Positions 1 to 9,904 of a stretch of DNA of 64,000 nt are shown piece by piece. Both the position numbers and the translations under genes were made by a program. Origin of the DNA: Paramoeba atlantica. Taxonomy: Eukaryota > Discosea. Every line of letters starts with the position of its first letter. The stretch's first letter is position 1. The stretch lies in NCBI GenBank assembly GCA_977017575.1, contig CDRNVI010000099.1:1-64000 (forward strand), written 5' to 3'. A model generated the notes under the pieces. The model worked only from the letters and a program-made list of their open reading frames with translations, did not search any database and was not told where the DNA came from.

Positions 1-85
1 CCCCCAAAGCCCGTATCTGAAAATGCGAAGGACATGACTTAGACTCTACCCTAACAGTTGGCGCTGCAAACATCCACAAACCCAA
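1..85 (+). repeat. 3' part of a SINE-like repeat
   Basis: The stretch around 35-75 (GACTCTACCCTAACAG, then GGCGCTGCAAA) matches the end of the SINE-like element at 4318-4757 (GGCTCTACCCTAAAGG, then TGGCCCTGCAG). The window edge cuts off the rest, so only the tail is seen. Confidence 0.4.
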
Positions 86-87
86 TC

Positions 88-480
88 CAAATCGAATCCA
101 AATCATTCCTGGTTGCTCCGGATGGTCGCTGGCAAGCCAGGCCCTTCACAGACAGATTTGGAAGTTCCGAGGCCAACGTCCTCTACCAGTTTCCCCTTTC
201 CCAAGGCGGCACCAACGTGCTGTTACCAACACACTGCATCGATGAATTGTACTTCCTCACGGGTTTCCGAACAACAACAACAACACCGATATTTCAGTTA
301 AGGGCTTTCTCTCACTCTCTGTTAGAGATGCCAAAGAGGAGATGCCAAACGAAGAGGTGTAAGCCGGGCAAAGGGGCTTGTTCACTGAGGGTGGGGTGCG
401 GGACGGTCCTCCTAGAACTGCGTGTGGCGGAATTTTACTTAGAGTACTGAGGTAGGAGGTGGCGGCCAGGGGCGGTGTTG
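88..480 (+). repeat. Inverted dispersed repeat, copy A, with short ORF
   Basis: This block recurs in opposite orientation at about 500-873. Both copies translate to the same peptide core: DGRWQARPFTDRFGSSEA, then VLYQFPL, QGGTN and LLP, with only a few conservative changes (for example S/A and V/A). The open frame in this copy runs 58-450 (130 codons). Conservation of the reading frame between two diverged copies hints that it once coded for something, but I recognise no domain. It lies directly after a SINE-like tail, so it may be the body of a composite element. Confidence 0.55.
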
Positions 481-499
481 GAGGAGTGCCAAGAATTCA

Positions 500-873
500 A
501 AGTTTGAATCACATGGTGCTCAGAAGGCGAGTTAAAATCCTCTCATCGCAATATTCCCGGCGGCCGCACTCCAAGAGGCTGGGCTCATAACCGACTAGGC
601 CCAGCACTCGGAGGACCATCCCGGACCCTCCGCTTACACCTCCCCGACTTACACCTCTTGGGTGAGCCGTGTTGACGTACAGTTCGTCGACGCAGCGTGG
701 CAACAGCGCGTTGGTGCCGCCTTGGGCAAGAGGAAACTGGTAGAGGACGTCGGCCTCGGAACTTCCAATTTTTTTTTTTTTTTTCGGAACTTCCAAATCT
801 GTCTGTGAAGGGTCTGGCTTGCCAGCGACCATCCAGAGCAATCCGGAATGATTTGGATTTTTTTTGGAACACT
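500..873 (-). repeat. Inverted dispersed repeat, copy B
   Basis: Reverse-complement copy of 88-480. A poly-T stretch with a short duplication (about 769-798) interrupts it: GGAACTTCCAA occurs on both sides of the T run. Minus-strand translations repeat the DGRWQARPFTDRFGSSE peptide of copy A. A and B could form a hairpin with arms of roughly 300 bp. Confidence 0.55.
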
Positions 874-904
874 AAGGAACGCCCGTCTACAACTCAGGCA
901 TAGA

Positions 905-1290
905 CACAATTAATTACTCGTATGCTATATACAATGCTTCCTTTTACACTGAACTTGTTAGTAGTACTCCACTTGTTAGTTACATTTCACTGATGTATGA
1001 TATATACATACATATGATATGATACATACATATACATACATGTATATGTACACATGCTCATAGCTCGACCATGCACTTACCTATTTAAAGACTCTTTTCC
1101 CTTTCTACCTTTTTGCCGAAAAAAGTTGCCATGTTAGCCCAGAATGTTTCATCCAAGGGGCATTGAGGATTTCTGACCTCTGTGAAAATCATTCCGCCAA
1201 GTTGGAGCTCCGTAGAAGTTTACTGGGAGCGCCTGGGCAGGAGTCACCGCTCTAAGGAACGCCCGTCTACAACACAGGCTTCTAAAACTC
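905..1290. other. AT-rich spacer with TACATA microsatellite
   Basis: About 990-1050 is a degenerate TACATA/CATATG microsatellite. A 28-bp motif beginning CTAAGGAACGCCCGTCTACA occurs at about 870-897 and again at about 1253-1280, so the region between may be an insertion or a small duplication. No gene is seen. Confidence 0.4.
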
Positions 1291-1294
1291 TTCT

Positions 1295-1455
1295 AAAAAG
1301 TGGCTTCTTACAAAGCGGTCAGCTGGTCACCCTCCGAAAAAGTGACCAGCTGATCACTCCCTAAAAAATTGTCTATCTGACCAGCCACTGAAAAAGTGGC
1401 CCGTTGGCCGCCCCCTGAAAAAGTGGCCAGCTGACCACCCCCCGAAAAAGTCGCA
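1295..1455. repeat. Degenerate ~36-bp tandem repeat (CAGCTG core)
   Basis: Four or so diverged units alternate GTGGCCAGCTGACCACCCCC-type palindromes with GAAAAAGT. The CAGCTG/TGGCCA core is the one expanded as a 27-bp minisatellite at 20346-21345, so this looks like a diverged relative of that sequence. Confidence 0.5.
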
Positions 1456-1468
1456 TTCATCTTACGTA

Positions 1469-2441
1469 CCGTTACCCCCCCTTACTTAGCCCCCACTTTT
1501 TGGTCCAAAACCCATACTAGTGAAGCAATGGGAGTGGTGAAGAAAGGGGAGTGGATAAGTGATTCAAAGTTCGATCAATTTATATTGTAGTTAACTATGT
1601 GGTTCTCTCGGAAATCCTCAAATTATTGAAGTACACTACGCTATCGACATTGAGCGTAGCTTTTCTTGAGTGTTGTAATACCTCATGTTGCACATTCTAT
1701 ATTTTATGTTTCTTTTAGCTTGTCTACTTTCAAAATGTGATCGCCTTACAATTCGGAGGACGGCGTAAAATACGACCTTCTTGTCTTTTATGCGGAGCTC
1801 GATCCTTCGCCTTGTCGTGGAGCTCTGGATTAATACTCTTTGGGTTAAAGAAGAAAGGATCAATGAATGTTGTGCACCACTAGCTATGGGTTCAGAGTAC
1901 ACCCTAGTTATTTTAATCGCGCGCAACGCCCTCAAGCGAAGTTTTGAAAACCCCTCCCGCTCAGGTGGGTGGAAAATCACCCCGAACACTACTGGTTCGG
2001 TAAAGGGTTTCAATGGCCTCTGTCCCCCTACCGCGCCGGAAGCATTCGTCATGTTTTTATACACCACGGTCCGATTTATCATTCCTGTAGCCCGATTCCG
2101 GGAGGGAATGTTACGATTTCCCATGCGTTTTTAACATTCCACCCATGAAAATTTCTTACATCGTAAAATTTAAATGATGTCGCAGGACATGATCCATTGA
2201 ACACCAATTTAAATTTTGGAACTACAAGACGCTGTGGCGCAACTTTATGACCAAAGCGACGATGATACTGAAGACCACTGGACGTGGCTCCGCCCCGCTT
2301 TACCCCGATGCAACAGTCGGTTGCAGTGCACCCCTCCGGCTGTGTAAATAGGTGGTGCGTTGTCTGGAGAAAAATCTGACACCCCCTTACTTCACCACAC
2401 GTCCAGTGACTAAATGTGGTGAAGTAAGGGGGGGGTAACGG
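1469..2441. mobile_element. TA-flanked DNA element with C-tract inverted repeats
   Basis: The left end reads TA then CCGTTACCCCCCCTTACTT. The right end is its reverse complement (AAGTAAGGGGGGGGTAACGG) followed by TA. This gives short terminal inverted repeats with a TA target duplication at 1467-1468 and 2442-2443, as in Tc1/mariner-type insertions. The ~970-bp interior has no recognisable transposase, so this is probably non-autonomous. Part of the interior (about 1540-1680) is repeated at about 30640-30750, next to a compact hairpin version of the same ends (30556-30620). Confidence 0.6.
1636..2124 (-). CDS. Unrecognised ORF inside a TA-flanked element
   Basis: A 162-codon open frame rich in Arg and Lys lies inside the 1469-2441 element. 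I recognise no motif or fold in it. The plus strand of the same stretch is also open for 117 codons, which weakens the case. It could be a decayed element protein or chance. Confidence 0.18.
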   Translation of the reverse strand: MGNRNIPSRNRATGMINRTVVYKNMTNASGAVGGQRPLKPFTEPVVFGVIFHPPEREGFSKLRLRALRAIKITRVYSEPIASGAQHSLILSSLTQRVLIQSSTTRRRIELRIKDKKVVFYAVLRIVRRSHFESRQAKRNIKYRMCNMRYYNTQEKLRSMSIA

Positions 2442-2443
2442 TA

Positions 2444-2525
2444 TACGAAATGCAAACCGCATTTTTTGGTGGTCCGCTGGCCATTTTTCCAGGAAGGGGC
2501 CAGCTGGCCACTTTTTCAAGGCCGA
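2444..2525. repeat. Dispersed copy of the GCAAACCG...GGCCAGCTGGCCAC motif
   Basis: ATGCAAACCGCATTTTTTGG is followed by GGTCCGCTGGCC and GGCCAGCTGGCCACTTTTTC. The same string flanks the minisatellite region at 20283-20330 and 22683-22722. It directly abuts the right end of the element at 1469-2441. Confidence 0.55.
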
Positions 2526-3090
2526 GAAAATCATACCCTTTTTTCGTTCATTTGTTATCCCTTAGGCGAGTGAAATGCGTTTCAAAAATATATAATTCTG
2601 CAAGTTAGTTTAGGAGCTCAAAAATATTCCCCGTACTTTCAAACAGCTGCAGTCTGTCAATTTTGGGAATATAATCAAGCATCTTCACATTTTCTTCGGA
2701 ATTGAAATGTCCATCTCTGAGCCGCAGAAAAAAGCCGTGGGACGAGGGAGGGGCATGTAAAGAGCCGCGGGCCAGAATAACATACCCCCCGGTATGTTAC
2801 CCAAGGTATAGGAATGTTAAACGGGTATGTCGTTTAGAATAGTTTTAATGCTCGCTTTAGGCACTTTTTGGGCTCGCGGAATTGACCTTAGTAAGCGAGT
2901 TAGATACTCACCGTATCTCCCTCAATTGCGGTGGTTGAAAAAAAAGTGAACAAAAACAGTGAAAATATTAAGAGGAACACACTACATGTAATATAATGAA
3001 CCCCCGGTCCGATTAGTATTACGTTTCAATTAGTATTACATTTCAATTAGTATTATATTTCAATTAGTACTTCAAAAATTCAATTACTAT
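2526..3090. other. Spacer with fragments of dispersed repeats
   Basis: About 2876-2932 (GCGAGTTAGATACTC, then CGTATCTCCCTCA) recurs at 23090-23133. About 2926-2985 is the outer end of the large dispersed repeat (GCGGTGGTTG, then AAAGTGAACAAAAACAGTG), also seen at 9360-9411, 38225-38275 and 62908-62965. About 3010-3070 repeats AATTAGTATTA four times. No gene is seen. Confidence 0.45.
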
Positions 3091-3154
3091 ACCCCCCCTG
3101 CTTATGAGTTCCCCCAATTCTTGTGCGTTTATGAGTTCCTTTTTCTAAGACGAA

Positions 3155-3321
3155 TACCATCCCCCCTACCCTAGCGTTGCCTCAGTACCCCCCCTCATTA
3201 GCGTTGCTTTTTAGACTGTCTCTTCAAGACTCTCTTGCCGCGAAGCGGCGATTTTTTTTTGACCCCCCCTCCTAGCGTTGCTTTTTCCCAAAACCAGGCA
3301 ACGCTAGGATAGGGGGGATAG
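3155..3321. mobile_element. MITE-like element, CCCCCCTACCCTAGCGTTGCC ends
   Basis: The left end is TA then CCATCCCCCCTACCCTAGCG. The right end reverse-complements to TA then TCCCCCCTATCCTAGCGTTG. The inside holds two further CTAGCGTTGC-type blocks, so it appears to be a small nested foldback. It is TA-flanked and too short to code. Confidence 0.5.
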
Positions 3322-4165
3322 AATCTTTGTACGCACTTTTCGCGAAGCGATTTTTTTTTGGCACTTAACAAAGGGCGGTAGGGACAAATATTTGAGGAAT
3401 TTTGTTTTTCTCGAAATTGTTCACAATCAATTTACAAACGTTTTTAAGTCATTTTCATATTCATACAGCCATTTCCAGCGTCTCTGAGCGCATGATTTTA
3501 TTAACTTGTTGCACCATACATGAAATGTACAAAGAAATGTATTTCTTTAGTAACATGGTATACTAATTCACTCTATCGAAACATTTCCCACGGGTAGATC
3601 ACCCAGAAGGCCAACATTCCGGTCGACAGTGCAATAAGGCGGCGTGGCGAGACGTTCTTGTGGGCGCTTGAACGCCCCTGACGAATACTTGGGACTGGTG
3701 GCTTACTTTCGTTCTTCCCGGCGATCTGACGGAACATCGTTCATATAATCTCCCTCTTACGGGGTCTCCAGAGCAATTTCGACGCTTTGATCCACATGAA
3801 ATCAACATTTTCTTACCTGACAAACGGAGGTGACGATCGCAGGAGGCCAAATGCGTCCCTGAGTGAATGAAGGGTACCGGGGCGCCCGGGCTGGCGGCTG
3901 GCTCCTTCAGGAGGTTGTACCTCCTTGAATGTGCCGTACACGTAGTAAACAATTTCTATCGAGCTTTGTTTCAGGTAGAATCACACTCTGGATTCAATTT
4001 GTAGTAATTTACTACATGGGTAATTGGTGTAGTAAATTACTACATTTGAATTGAACATTACTACATCTTTTGCCATAGTCTGCTGTGACGTATAAATCCC
4101 TCGACACGATAAGGCACCCCTCTAAAATCAGTAGAATAAGTCCGTTTGAGCTAAGTCTTGTGGCA
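3322..4165. other. Spacer with a TAGTAAATTACTA palindrome cluster
   Basis: About 3600-3950 is a GC-richer island with a 117-codon minus ORF that I cannot recognise and do not call. About 3998-4065 carries GTAGTAATTTACTAC, GTAGTAAATTACTAC and further TACTACA steps, a palindrome cluster also present at 9553-9579. About 4126-4195 resembles Tc1-type inverted-repeat sequence (GTCCGTTTGAGCT, then TTTTGCTGATCTC), comparable with 23255-23310 and 23825-23880. Confidence 0.4.
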
Positions 4166-4167
4166 TT

Positions 4168-4317
4168 TTGCTGATCTCAGTAAATAGACTTTGCGCGCCT
4201 TGTAAACTTATCTACGAAAGGGCAAAAGTGTCTCGAGTCTACGAAACACCTAAGCTCGGAGGTGTGACGCGTTGGATGCAGGACAAATTTACATGCATAA
4301 AATACTTGGGGCAAAAA
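4168..4317 (+). pseudogene. hAT-like transposase fragment, part 1
   Basis: The frame encodes VYETPKLGGVTRWMQDKF. The hAT-like protein at 26271-27845 ends in ETPKLGGVTR, so the two are relatives. In hAT-family transposases a T-R-W motif lies in the middle of the catalytic region. The frame is cut at about 4317 by the SINE-like insertion and resumes at 4758. The fragment has no start of its own and lacks the N-terminal zinc finger and catalytic core. Confidence 0.6.
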
Positions 4318-4757
4318 CTTGGGGCAAATACTTGGAGCGCGGTGCGGGCGTAGTTGGTAGACGGTGGGCCTTAAAACTTGCAGGTTGTGGGTTCGATTCC
4401 CGCTATCGACAAAACTCGCAACCTGGCGGCCTCACTACAAAGGGAAAGCGATCAGGAGTGCCTTCAAGGCCCACACCCAACCCCGCTCCCCTGGAGGACC
4501 GACCCGGAACCGTCGAGCTGAACCAGGCTCCAGCGCAGCCGCTAAATTGCGAGCTGCCTACGCAAAGGAGGCTTGAGACACAGCCTACACGATGCAACGG
4601 GGTTGGACGCCCGTCCTGGTAGCTACGGTTGGGTAGCCGTGCTCGGGCCGCAAGGCGTCGAGTGCCGTCTGGGAAGGGGGTAGCAAGACAATGAAGGTCA
4701 GTGACCTGAGGCTCTACCCTAAAGGCTGGCCCTGCAGAGCCCTCCGTGTCTTCTTCT
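4318..4757 (+). mobile_element. tRNA-derived SINE-like element
   Basis: Its head contains pol III-like boxes: GTAGTTGGTAGACGG (A-box type, about 4351) and GGGTTCGATTCCCGC (B-box type, about 4388). A ~370-bp unrelated body follows. The flanks repeat GGGGCAAAAA (4308-4317 and 4758-4767), which fits a target site duplication. Without the insert, the transposase frame on the left runs in phase into the frame on the right, so this is a clean insertion. The tail matches 35-75 of the window. It has no ORF of its own. Confidence 0.65.
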
Positions 4758-5130
4758 GGGGCAAAAAGTTGTAACGATTGCAAAGTTCGTAGCGGAAATT
4801 TGTCTATAAACGAGAGCACCACCTCCATCAATCGAACTTTGCTATAAAATTTTAAAAGATGAGGGAGCAATTAAATTAATTGTCGACCAGGAAGCCTCAT
4901 TCATTTCAGAAACTGCACCTATCCAGAATGCGCTTGCCGCGTTCTCTGACGCTTCTCTTAATCCAACTGTGTCGAATGTATTTCGTATGCTCAAGCGCCT
5001 TCATGACGAAGTTGAAAGCCTTGAGAACATTACTGAAGCCATTTTCAAGCATTCCGAACGGCTACGATGTTATCACGCATGGGAATTCTTTTCTCATGTA
5101 CTATGGTTAGATCCATTGTTTTTGGAATGA
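4758..5130 (+). pseudogene. hAT-like transposase fragment, part 2
   Basis: This continues part 1 in the same phase across the SINE-like insertion. There is one TAA at 4807-4809, then an open frame to the TGA at 5128. It contains SNVFRMLKRLHDEVESLEN, which parallels FLVKEMRTVMEYLHRELENE encoded downstream of the minus-strand element at 26271. This is a broken hAT-like copy. The dimerisation-type C terminus seen at 25322 and 62208 is absent. Family assignment rests on these cross-matches within the window and general hAT features. Confidence 0.5.
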
Positions 5131-5545
5131 ACCAATCTCTACAAAGAAGCACGATGTTATCTATGGATACCCCCCTTGGTTACTCAATGTGATTTTGTTC
5201 TTTCTGTTATGGGACACAAATTTAACTGCCGACAACGGTTGATGATAGTGGTTGCACAGAGGAAGGGGTGGTTTACGATGCAAGAATGTAATTTACAACT
5301 AGCATCGTCATCCAACACACGAAAACAACCTTTTGATGAGTGTTGTTAGGGCCAGGCTTCGAACTTGCTTCCCCATTACGGGGTTGTGTCCAACATTCGA
5401 AGAAGGTACCTTTTTACAGAAACGGTATCTTTATCGTTTGAGTAGATTTCCTACTCCTGTGCCTCCATCTAAATGACTGCTATTTGTGTAACATGTACCT
5501 ACAAGTAAATAAAGCACAAGAGAAAAACAATGTCAACTGAATAAA
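5131..5545. other. Spacer, nothing recognised
   Basis: Unique-looking sequence with no convincing ORF or repeat. It lies between the hAT-like remnant and a weak ORF pair. Confidence 0.3.
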
Positions 5546-5787
5546 ACATGTGCGTATACACGTCCGGTAACCGAGGACGGTGGCGGGTGCTCTTTCGTTT
5601 CGCCTTTGTTGGGCTACTCAAGTGCATCGCGCAGAGAACTACACCTATGTGGCGAATAGAGGGAAATGATAGGGTCGTTCGTGGCCTCGCCGCGTACCAA
5701 ACGCAAAGTGCATCGGATAAGGATTCTTTCTCCGTTAACAGATTCCCCTTATTGACCCGACCTAAGCTAATTAGGTACGCCGGCCCC

Positions 5788-6207
5788 TCACGTTTGCAGT
5801 ATTTTTCTATCCTTCGTTTCAAGACGTTTGATTTTGCTTGAAAAACGTCGAATTTTTTTCACATCTGCATATTTTCTTTGCGTGTTATGTTGCGGAGCCT
5901 TGTGAACGTCAAGCGACCCTCTTGCCACTGAAGAAGGGATTGGATCGATACTGTCCTCCCCCACGCGGGTTCCGACTGAAGTGGTGATAATCGGTTTATC
6001 ATAGTCGGACAGCTCACCGACAACAATCAGACCGGTGATTTCCTTTTCCACGCGGGTTGCAACTGATGTTGTAATTCTCGGGGTGTCGTACAGCCCGAAG
6101 TCAGAAACCTCATTCTGTGTAACCTGTGGGGCGTCATACCCGTCTGCATCAAGACACATGAGTTTTCCATTCAGAAGGCGGATTAGACCATCTTCTGGAT
6201 GATACAT
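5788..6207 (-). CDS. Hypothetical protein with an internal repeat
   Basis: A 139-codon frame starting MYHPEDGLIRLLNGK. It contains two related segments: DTPRITTSVATRV, then SDYDKPIITTSVGTRVG, each followed by an acidic stretch. The C terminus is basic (KKIRRFSSKIKRLETK). I recognise no family. The internal duplication and balanced composition argue mildly for coding. No homologous copy occurs elsewhere in the window. A second open frame on the same strand (5499-5822) overlaps its end and is not convincing. Confidence 0.3.
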   Translation of the reverse strand: MYHPEDGLIRLLNGKLMCLDADGYDAPQVTQNEVSDFGLYDTPRITTSVATRVEKEITGLIVVGELSDYDKPIITTSVGTRVGEDSIDPIPSSVARGSLDVHKAPQHNTQRKYADVKKIRRFSSKIKRLETKDRKILQT

Positions 6208-6493
6208 TGGTCAATTGGCGTACGAAATATTAAGTTTTATAGCAAAAAAAATGCGAAAATCTTGAAAAAGACGAAATGTGAACGTAGAAAAATCACGTAA
6301 ATATATTCTAGCTGCGTTAATATGGAGATAATGAACGAAAACGCATTTTTCTAAGGTGCACAACGGACGTACATGTCGTGTCGCAAAGGAATTAGTTAAA
6401 AAGCTCCCACGAGCCGCTCAATCAATTGCGGGCAGTAAATGTGAACGGGGGTGTAGTATGCAGTGCGCTCGATATACATTTCCATTGTTCTAA

Positions 6494-6831
6494 AGGGGGG
6501 GTTCGTCTATTATTAACAATATTTTTTGTTAACAATAGACGGTTTGTTAATAATAGATGAAATAATAGCCCCGTTTTCTATAATAGATGAACTTTTCATC
6601 TATTATTAACAATCGACCTTTTAGGCTTGTTTCCTACCCTTTTCCGCACGAATAACCCCATTTTTACGAAAACAAAAGCTCCATGAAAGTTGGTTTTAGC
6701 GCATTTTCCACTAGGGAAGCTGCAAAAAGTGAAGGAAATTAGTTCTTGTTAATACTAGATGAATATTAAGAATAGATGAAATAATACCATTGTTAATAAT
6801 AGATGGTTGTCAGTAATAGACGAACCCCCTC
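6494..6831. mobile_element. MITE-like element built of AATAATAGATGA repeats
   Basis: The ends are inverted: GGGGGGGTTCGTCTATTATT on the left and AATAGACGAACCCCC on the right. The inside holds about ten variants of TTAATAATAGATGAA or its complement, separated by a 100-bp unique middle. There is no ORF. The ends share the G/C-tract style of the other small elements here. Confidence 0.55.
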
Positions 6832-8520
6832 TTTATTATGATTTATCTTCACTCTTTTCTTTGTTTGCCAAGACTCGAGGTCTGGCCAAAAAAAAGTAAA
6901 TAAAAAATTAAAAAAAAATTGTGATCTTCTTGCGCGAATGATTTGGAGGTCGTGGAAAAGTGGAAAAGGAGACAGTGGGTAGGGGAAAAGAAGCTAAGCG
7001 GAAAACGGGTAAAGGGAAAGTGGGTAAATGGAAAGTGGGAAAGGGAAATTCAATATGTGGAAAGTCGTTAACGGAAAAGCGGATAGGTGGAAACGCGTTA
7101 AGGGAAAAAAGCGGGTAAGATACGGGAATGTTAAGAAATGAAGTAGGAAAGTCAAAAAAGAAATTAACAAAAAGGCGGCATTTCAGGTGGCAAAATAATA
7201 AACAAAATGGAATAATACTGTGGACCGCCCCTTTATGCTTCATTGGTCAGACCCCCCCTTTATACTTCATTTTTCGTGTGCCCCCCCCCGAAGGGGGGAC
7301 GATTATTTCTTAAAAATTTCGTAATTTTTCGAAAAACTTTGAAAAAAAACAAGAACGTTCTAAGTCTTCCCTTCTAGAAATGGAAGGTAATATAAAAGGA
7401 AAGACAGGAAAACTGGATGAGCCGCGCCGGTTTCATCCCTCCCCTTGGTGGACGGTACTTGGATTTTACCATAATTTTACAAAACCTGCTCTCAAAAATG
7501 AATTTCTCAAACTAGTGTTTTCAAATTCTTAAAACAGGCTAAAAACCCCAGGAACGCAAAGGTCTCAAAATTGTGAACGAAAAAGTGGTGCTGCAATCCC
7601 CATGAGTCTCCGCACGCGAAAAACAAGGGGGGGTGCCTTACTCTTGTTGAGGGGTTTAAAGGGGGGGGTCACAGAAAGTGTATTTCGGAATTCATAATGG
7701 GTTATTGTGCCCCCCTGCACAATAACTGGCTCTAGGCACAATAACTAAATATTGGAAAAACCAAAAAAGGGTAAAAACAAATTTGGCGCCACTTCGCGGC
7801 GCCTTTTTTATGGACAAACATGTACATCTATTTCAGGAATGCGTTTCTATTTCACAACATTCTATTTCAGGAATGCGTTGTTGAACAAACAAAGTCAATT
7901 TCGAGAAAATGTAATAAAACCCCCCAAAACAATATGGCGCCGCTTCTTGTTTGGGGGAGGTACAATAATAGCGGTCGTTTCCACTTATTGCCCCCCCCCC
8001 CCCCCTGCACAATAAGTAACTATAGGCACATTAACCCGGAACAAAACCAAGCGTTCCAACTTATTGTACTCCCCGGTACAATAGCGATCTACAGGTACAT
8101 TAAACCGGACCGGGGGTTGTTTCTGTAATCATAATCTTACGTTTTGAATGTTGGTGACTCCTTTAGAGCTACGCTTACACAAGAAGAATAATAGCAGATA
8201 GTAGAAGAGAGTAAAACTTTTTTCCCAGAGTTTCTTCAAAATTTGCACCCCCCCTATTTAATTGTCCTTTTTCCCGAAAAGCGGTGACAATTAAGTAGGG
8301 GGGCACAGTACTAAAAAATTGTAATAATAAGTGTCCGCGGGCTTTAAATGTTGTTTCCAATTTTCTCTGTTTTGTGCGTTGTGCTTCCACGTAAGCACCG
8401 GTGTGCCTATTCTTTCTGCTGCTTTATCGATTGCTGTTTTAAAGATATCCACACTGCGTCTTTTGGATTCATGTTTGCTGTTGTAACATGTAAATGCAAC
8501 TGTTAATGAAGTAATTAATT
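6832..8520. other. Spacer with several C/G-tract hairpins
   Basis: The stretch 6930-7110 is a purine-rich run of GGGAAAG/GGTGGAAA repeats. Around 7240-7310 C-tract and G-tract pieces oppose each other (CCCCCCCTTTATACTTC, then GAAGGGGGG). About 7690-8030 has the string CCCCCTGCACAATAA twice. About 8246-8310 has CCCCCCCTATTTAATTGTCC facing GACAATTAAGTAGGGGGG. These are end fragments of small elements. No gene is supported. Confidence 0.45.
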
Positions 8521-8523
8521 TCT

Positions 8524-8632
8524 TTTTTAGGCTCTTCGTTATACGCGGTGGTTGCTTTCAACTTAGAAGTCACTCATGCTGCGCGCTTCGCGTTGAAAAC
8601 TACCGCCGCGTTTAACGAAGAGCCTAAAAAAG
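8524..8632. repeat. Foldback repeat, copy 1
   Basis: The arms are TTTTTTAGGCTCTTCGTTAT and its complement ending GAAGAGCCTAAAAAA. The ~45-bp centre contains TCAACTTAGAAGTCACTCAT and GCGCGCTTCGCGTTGAAAA. Other copies are at 9823-9901 (half), 10447-10555 and 63696-63797. In this copy the centre is inverted relative to the arms of the others. Confidence 0.75.
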
Positions 8633-9411
8633 AAAATTTAGCCTGGAAAACGGAAAGATTATAGCCAAAAATAGCCGAATTTCGGGTACAAATGGGGTCA
8701 TTTTCGCATATTTTTGCTCTCAGAGCACTAAATCCGACATTTGCGCGTGGGAAATCACTCGCAGGCATGAATGAAAGCCTATCGAACGTATTGGGTAGAG
8801 AATGCGACTCCAACCATACCATTCTTTCGACACAAAAATGCCCCTTTAGGTCCGAAAAATACTTTTTCACCTTTTTTAGTCAAAAATGGGTCATTTTGGG
8901 GGGCGCACCACGGTTAGAAGAAGTGATACCTTGCGAAAACAACTGCGTAGAAAGCTAGTGTAGGTCCCAAACTATCAAAATACAATAGGGGAAACGATTT
9001 TGGAAAAATATTTTTTTTGTCATTTTTTTCGCCAAGTTGAAAATTTTTTCAAAAATTTTTTTCCGAAAAAATCCGAACTTGGCGGACCCGTCCTGCGGAT
9101 ACGCGGGGGGGTCACCCCCGGGTAGGGGGGTGGAAAATGCGCGCCAAGACCCCGGCTACCCTTTCTGCGGTTTTTTTTTCGAAAACTAATTTTTTCGAAA
9201 AAATTTGCTCGACCATGCCCCACCCCCCTGGACCCCCCCTATGGACCCCCCATTTTTTTCAAATTTTTTTTTCAGTTTTGGACCACCGGAGCCCCCTTTT
9301 ATATTTTTTTCTTCTATTATATTACTGTGTTCCCCTTTATATTTTCACTGTTTTTGTTCACTTTTTTTTCAATAATCGAGTGTAGAGCGGTAGTTTTACA
9401 ACCACCGCAAT
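8633..9411 (+). repeat. Large dispersed repeat, copy 1
   Basis: About 780 bp of non-coding sequence shared with 37590-38275 (same orientation) and 62908-63690 (reversed), and partly with 9905-10446 and 28990-29430. Landmarks are TCAAAAATGGGTCA, CTTGGCGGACCCGTCCTGCG, GGGGGGTCACCCCCGGGTAG and the far end ACAACCACCGCAAT. One end abuts the foldback. No ORF is conserved between copies, so it may be a non-autonomous element or the remains of a longer one. Confidence 0.7.
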
Positions 9412-9822
9412 ACTGCATACTGTCGAGAGTTTATCGCAAAAGTGTCTACAAATGCGAATTAAAAAATATTTTTTTAAGTCAGAAGCAAAAAAAGAACTTT
9501 TCTTAAAAAGAAAAATGTCAATGCATTGAGAAAAAAATGTAGTAATATGTATCAATTTGTAGTAAATTACTACAAATTGAATACAGGGTGTGTAGAATTC
9601 AGTGATGTATTGACGCGAAAGAGTATTACAAAACAAACGTATTTGAGAGTTTGGGACCCCAGCTACCATTCTACGACGCTTTATTCGACAGATTAGCCTC
9701 CTACCCCTTCTGGTAAGGCATCAAAAACGGCCCAAATTCGGGGTAAAATTTCGCATTTTTCGCCTAAAAATCGAGCATTTGCATCCCAAAAAGTAGATTA
9801 TTCATGCTGTTTCGCAATTCTT
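9412..9822. other. Spacer with a 27-bp palindrome
   Basis: The stretch 9553-9579 is a near-perfect palindrome (CAATTTGTAGTAA, a central A, then TTACTACAAATTG) related to the one at 3998-4065. The stretch 9650-9820 resembles the inner part of the dispersed repeat next to the foldback (CTACCATTCTACGACG, also at 29420-29440). Confidence 0.4.
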
Positions 9823-9901
9823 CTTTTTTAGGCTCTTCGTTAAACGCGGAGGTAGTTTTCAACGAGAAGCGCGCAGCATGAGTGACTTCTAAGTTGAAAA
9901 T
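9823..9901. repeat. Foldback repeat, half copy
   Basis: It has the left arm and centre of the foldback (TTTTTTAGGCTCTTCGTTAA, then GCGCGCAGCATGAGTGACTT). The right arm is missing, and sequence of the dispersed repeat follows at once. It appears truncated by the neighbouring copy. Confidence 0.6.
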
Positions 9902-9904
9902 AAA

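Noticed and set aside
3599-3952. 117-codon minus-strand ORF in a GC-richer island
   Set aside because: Cys/Arg/Ser/Pro-rich composition typical of antisense reading, with no motif and no second copy.
4330-4411. Functional tRNA gene
   Set aside because: The A- and B-box-like parts are good, but the acceptor strands do not pair and the anticodon stem is poor. It is the head of an inserted SINE-like element.
6908-7243. 111-codon minus ORF rich in Phe, Pro and Leu
   Set aside because: It is the antisense of a GGGAAAG/GGTGGAAA purine-rich repeat tract.
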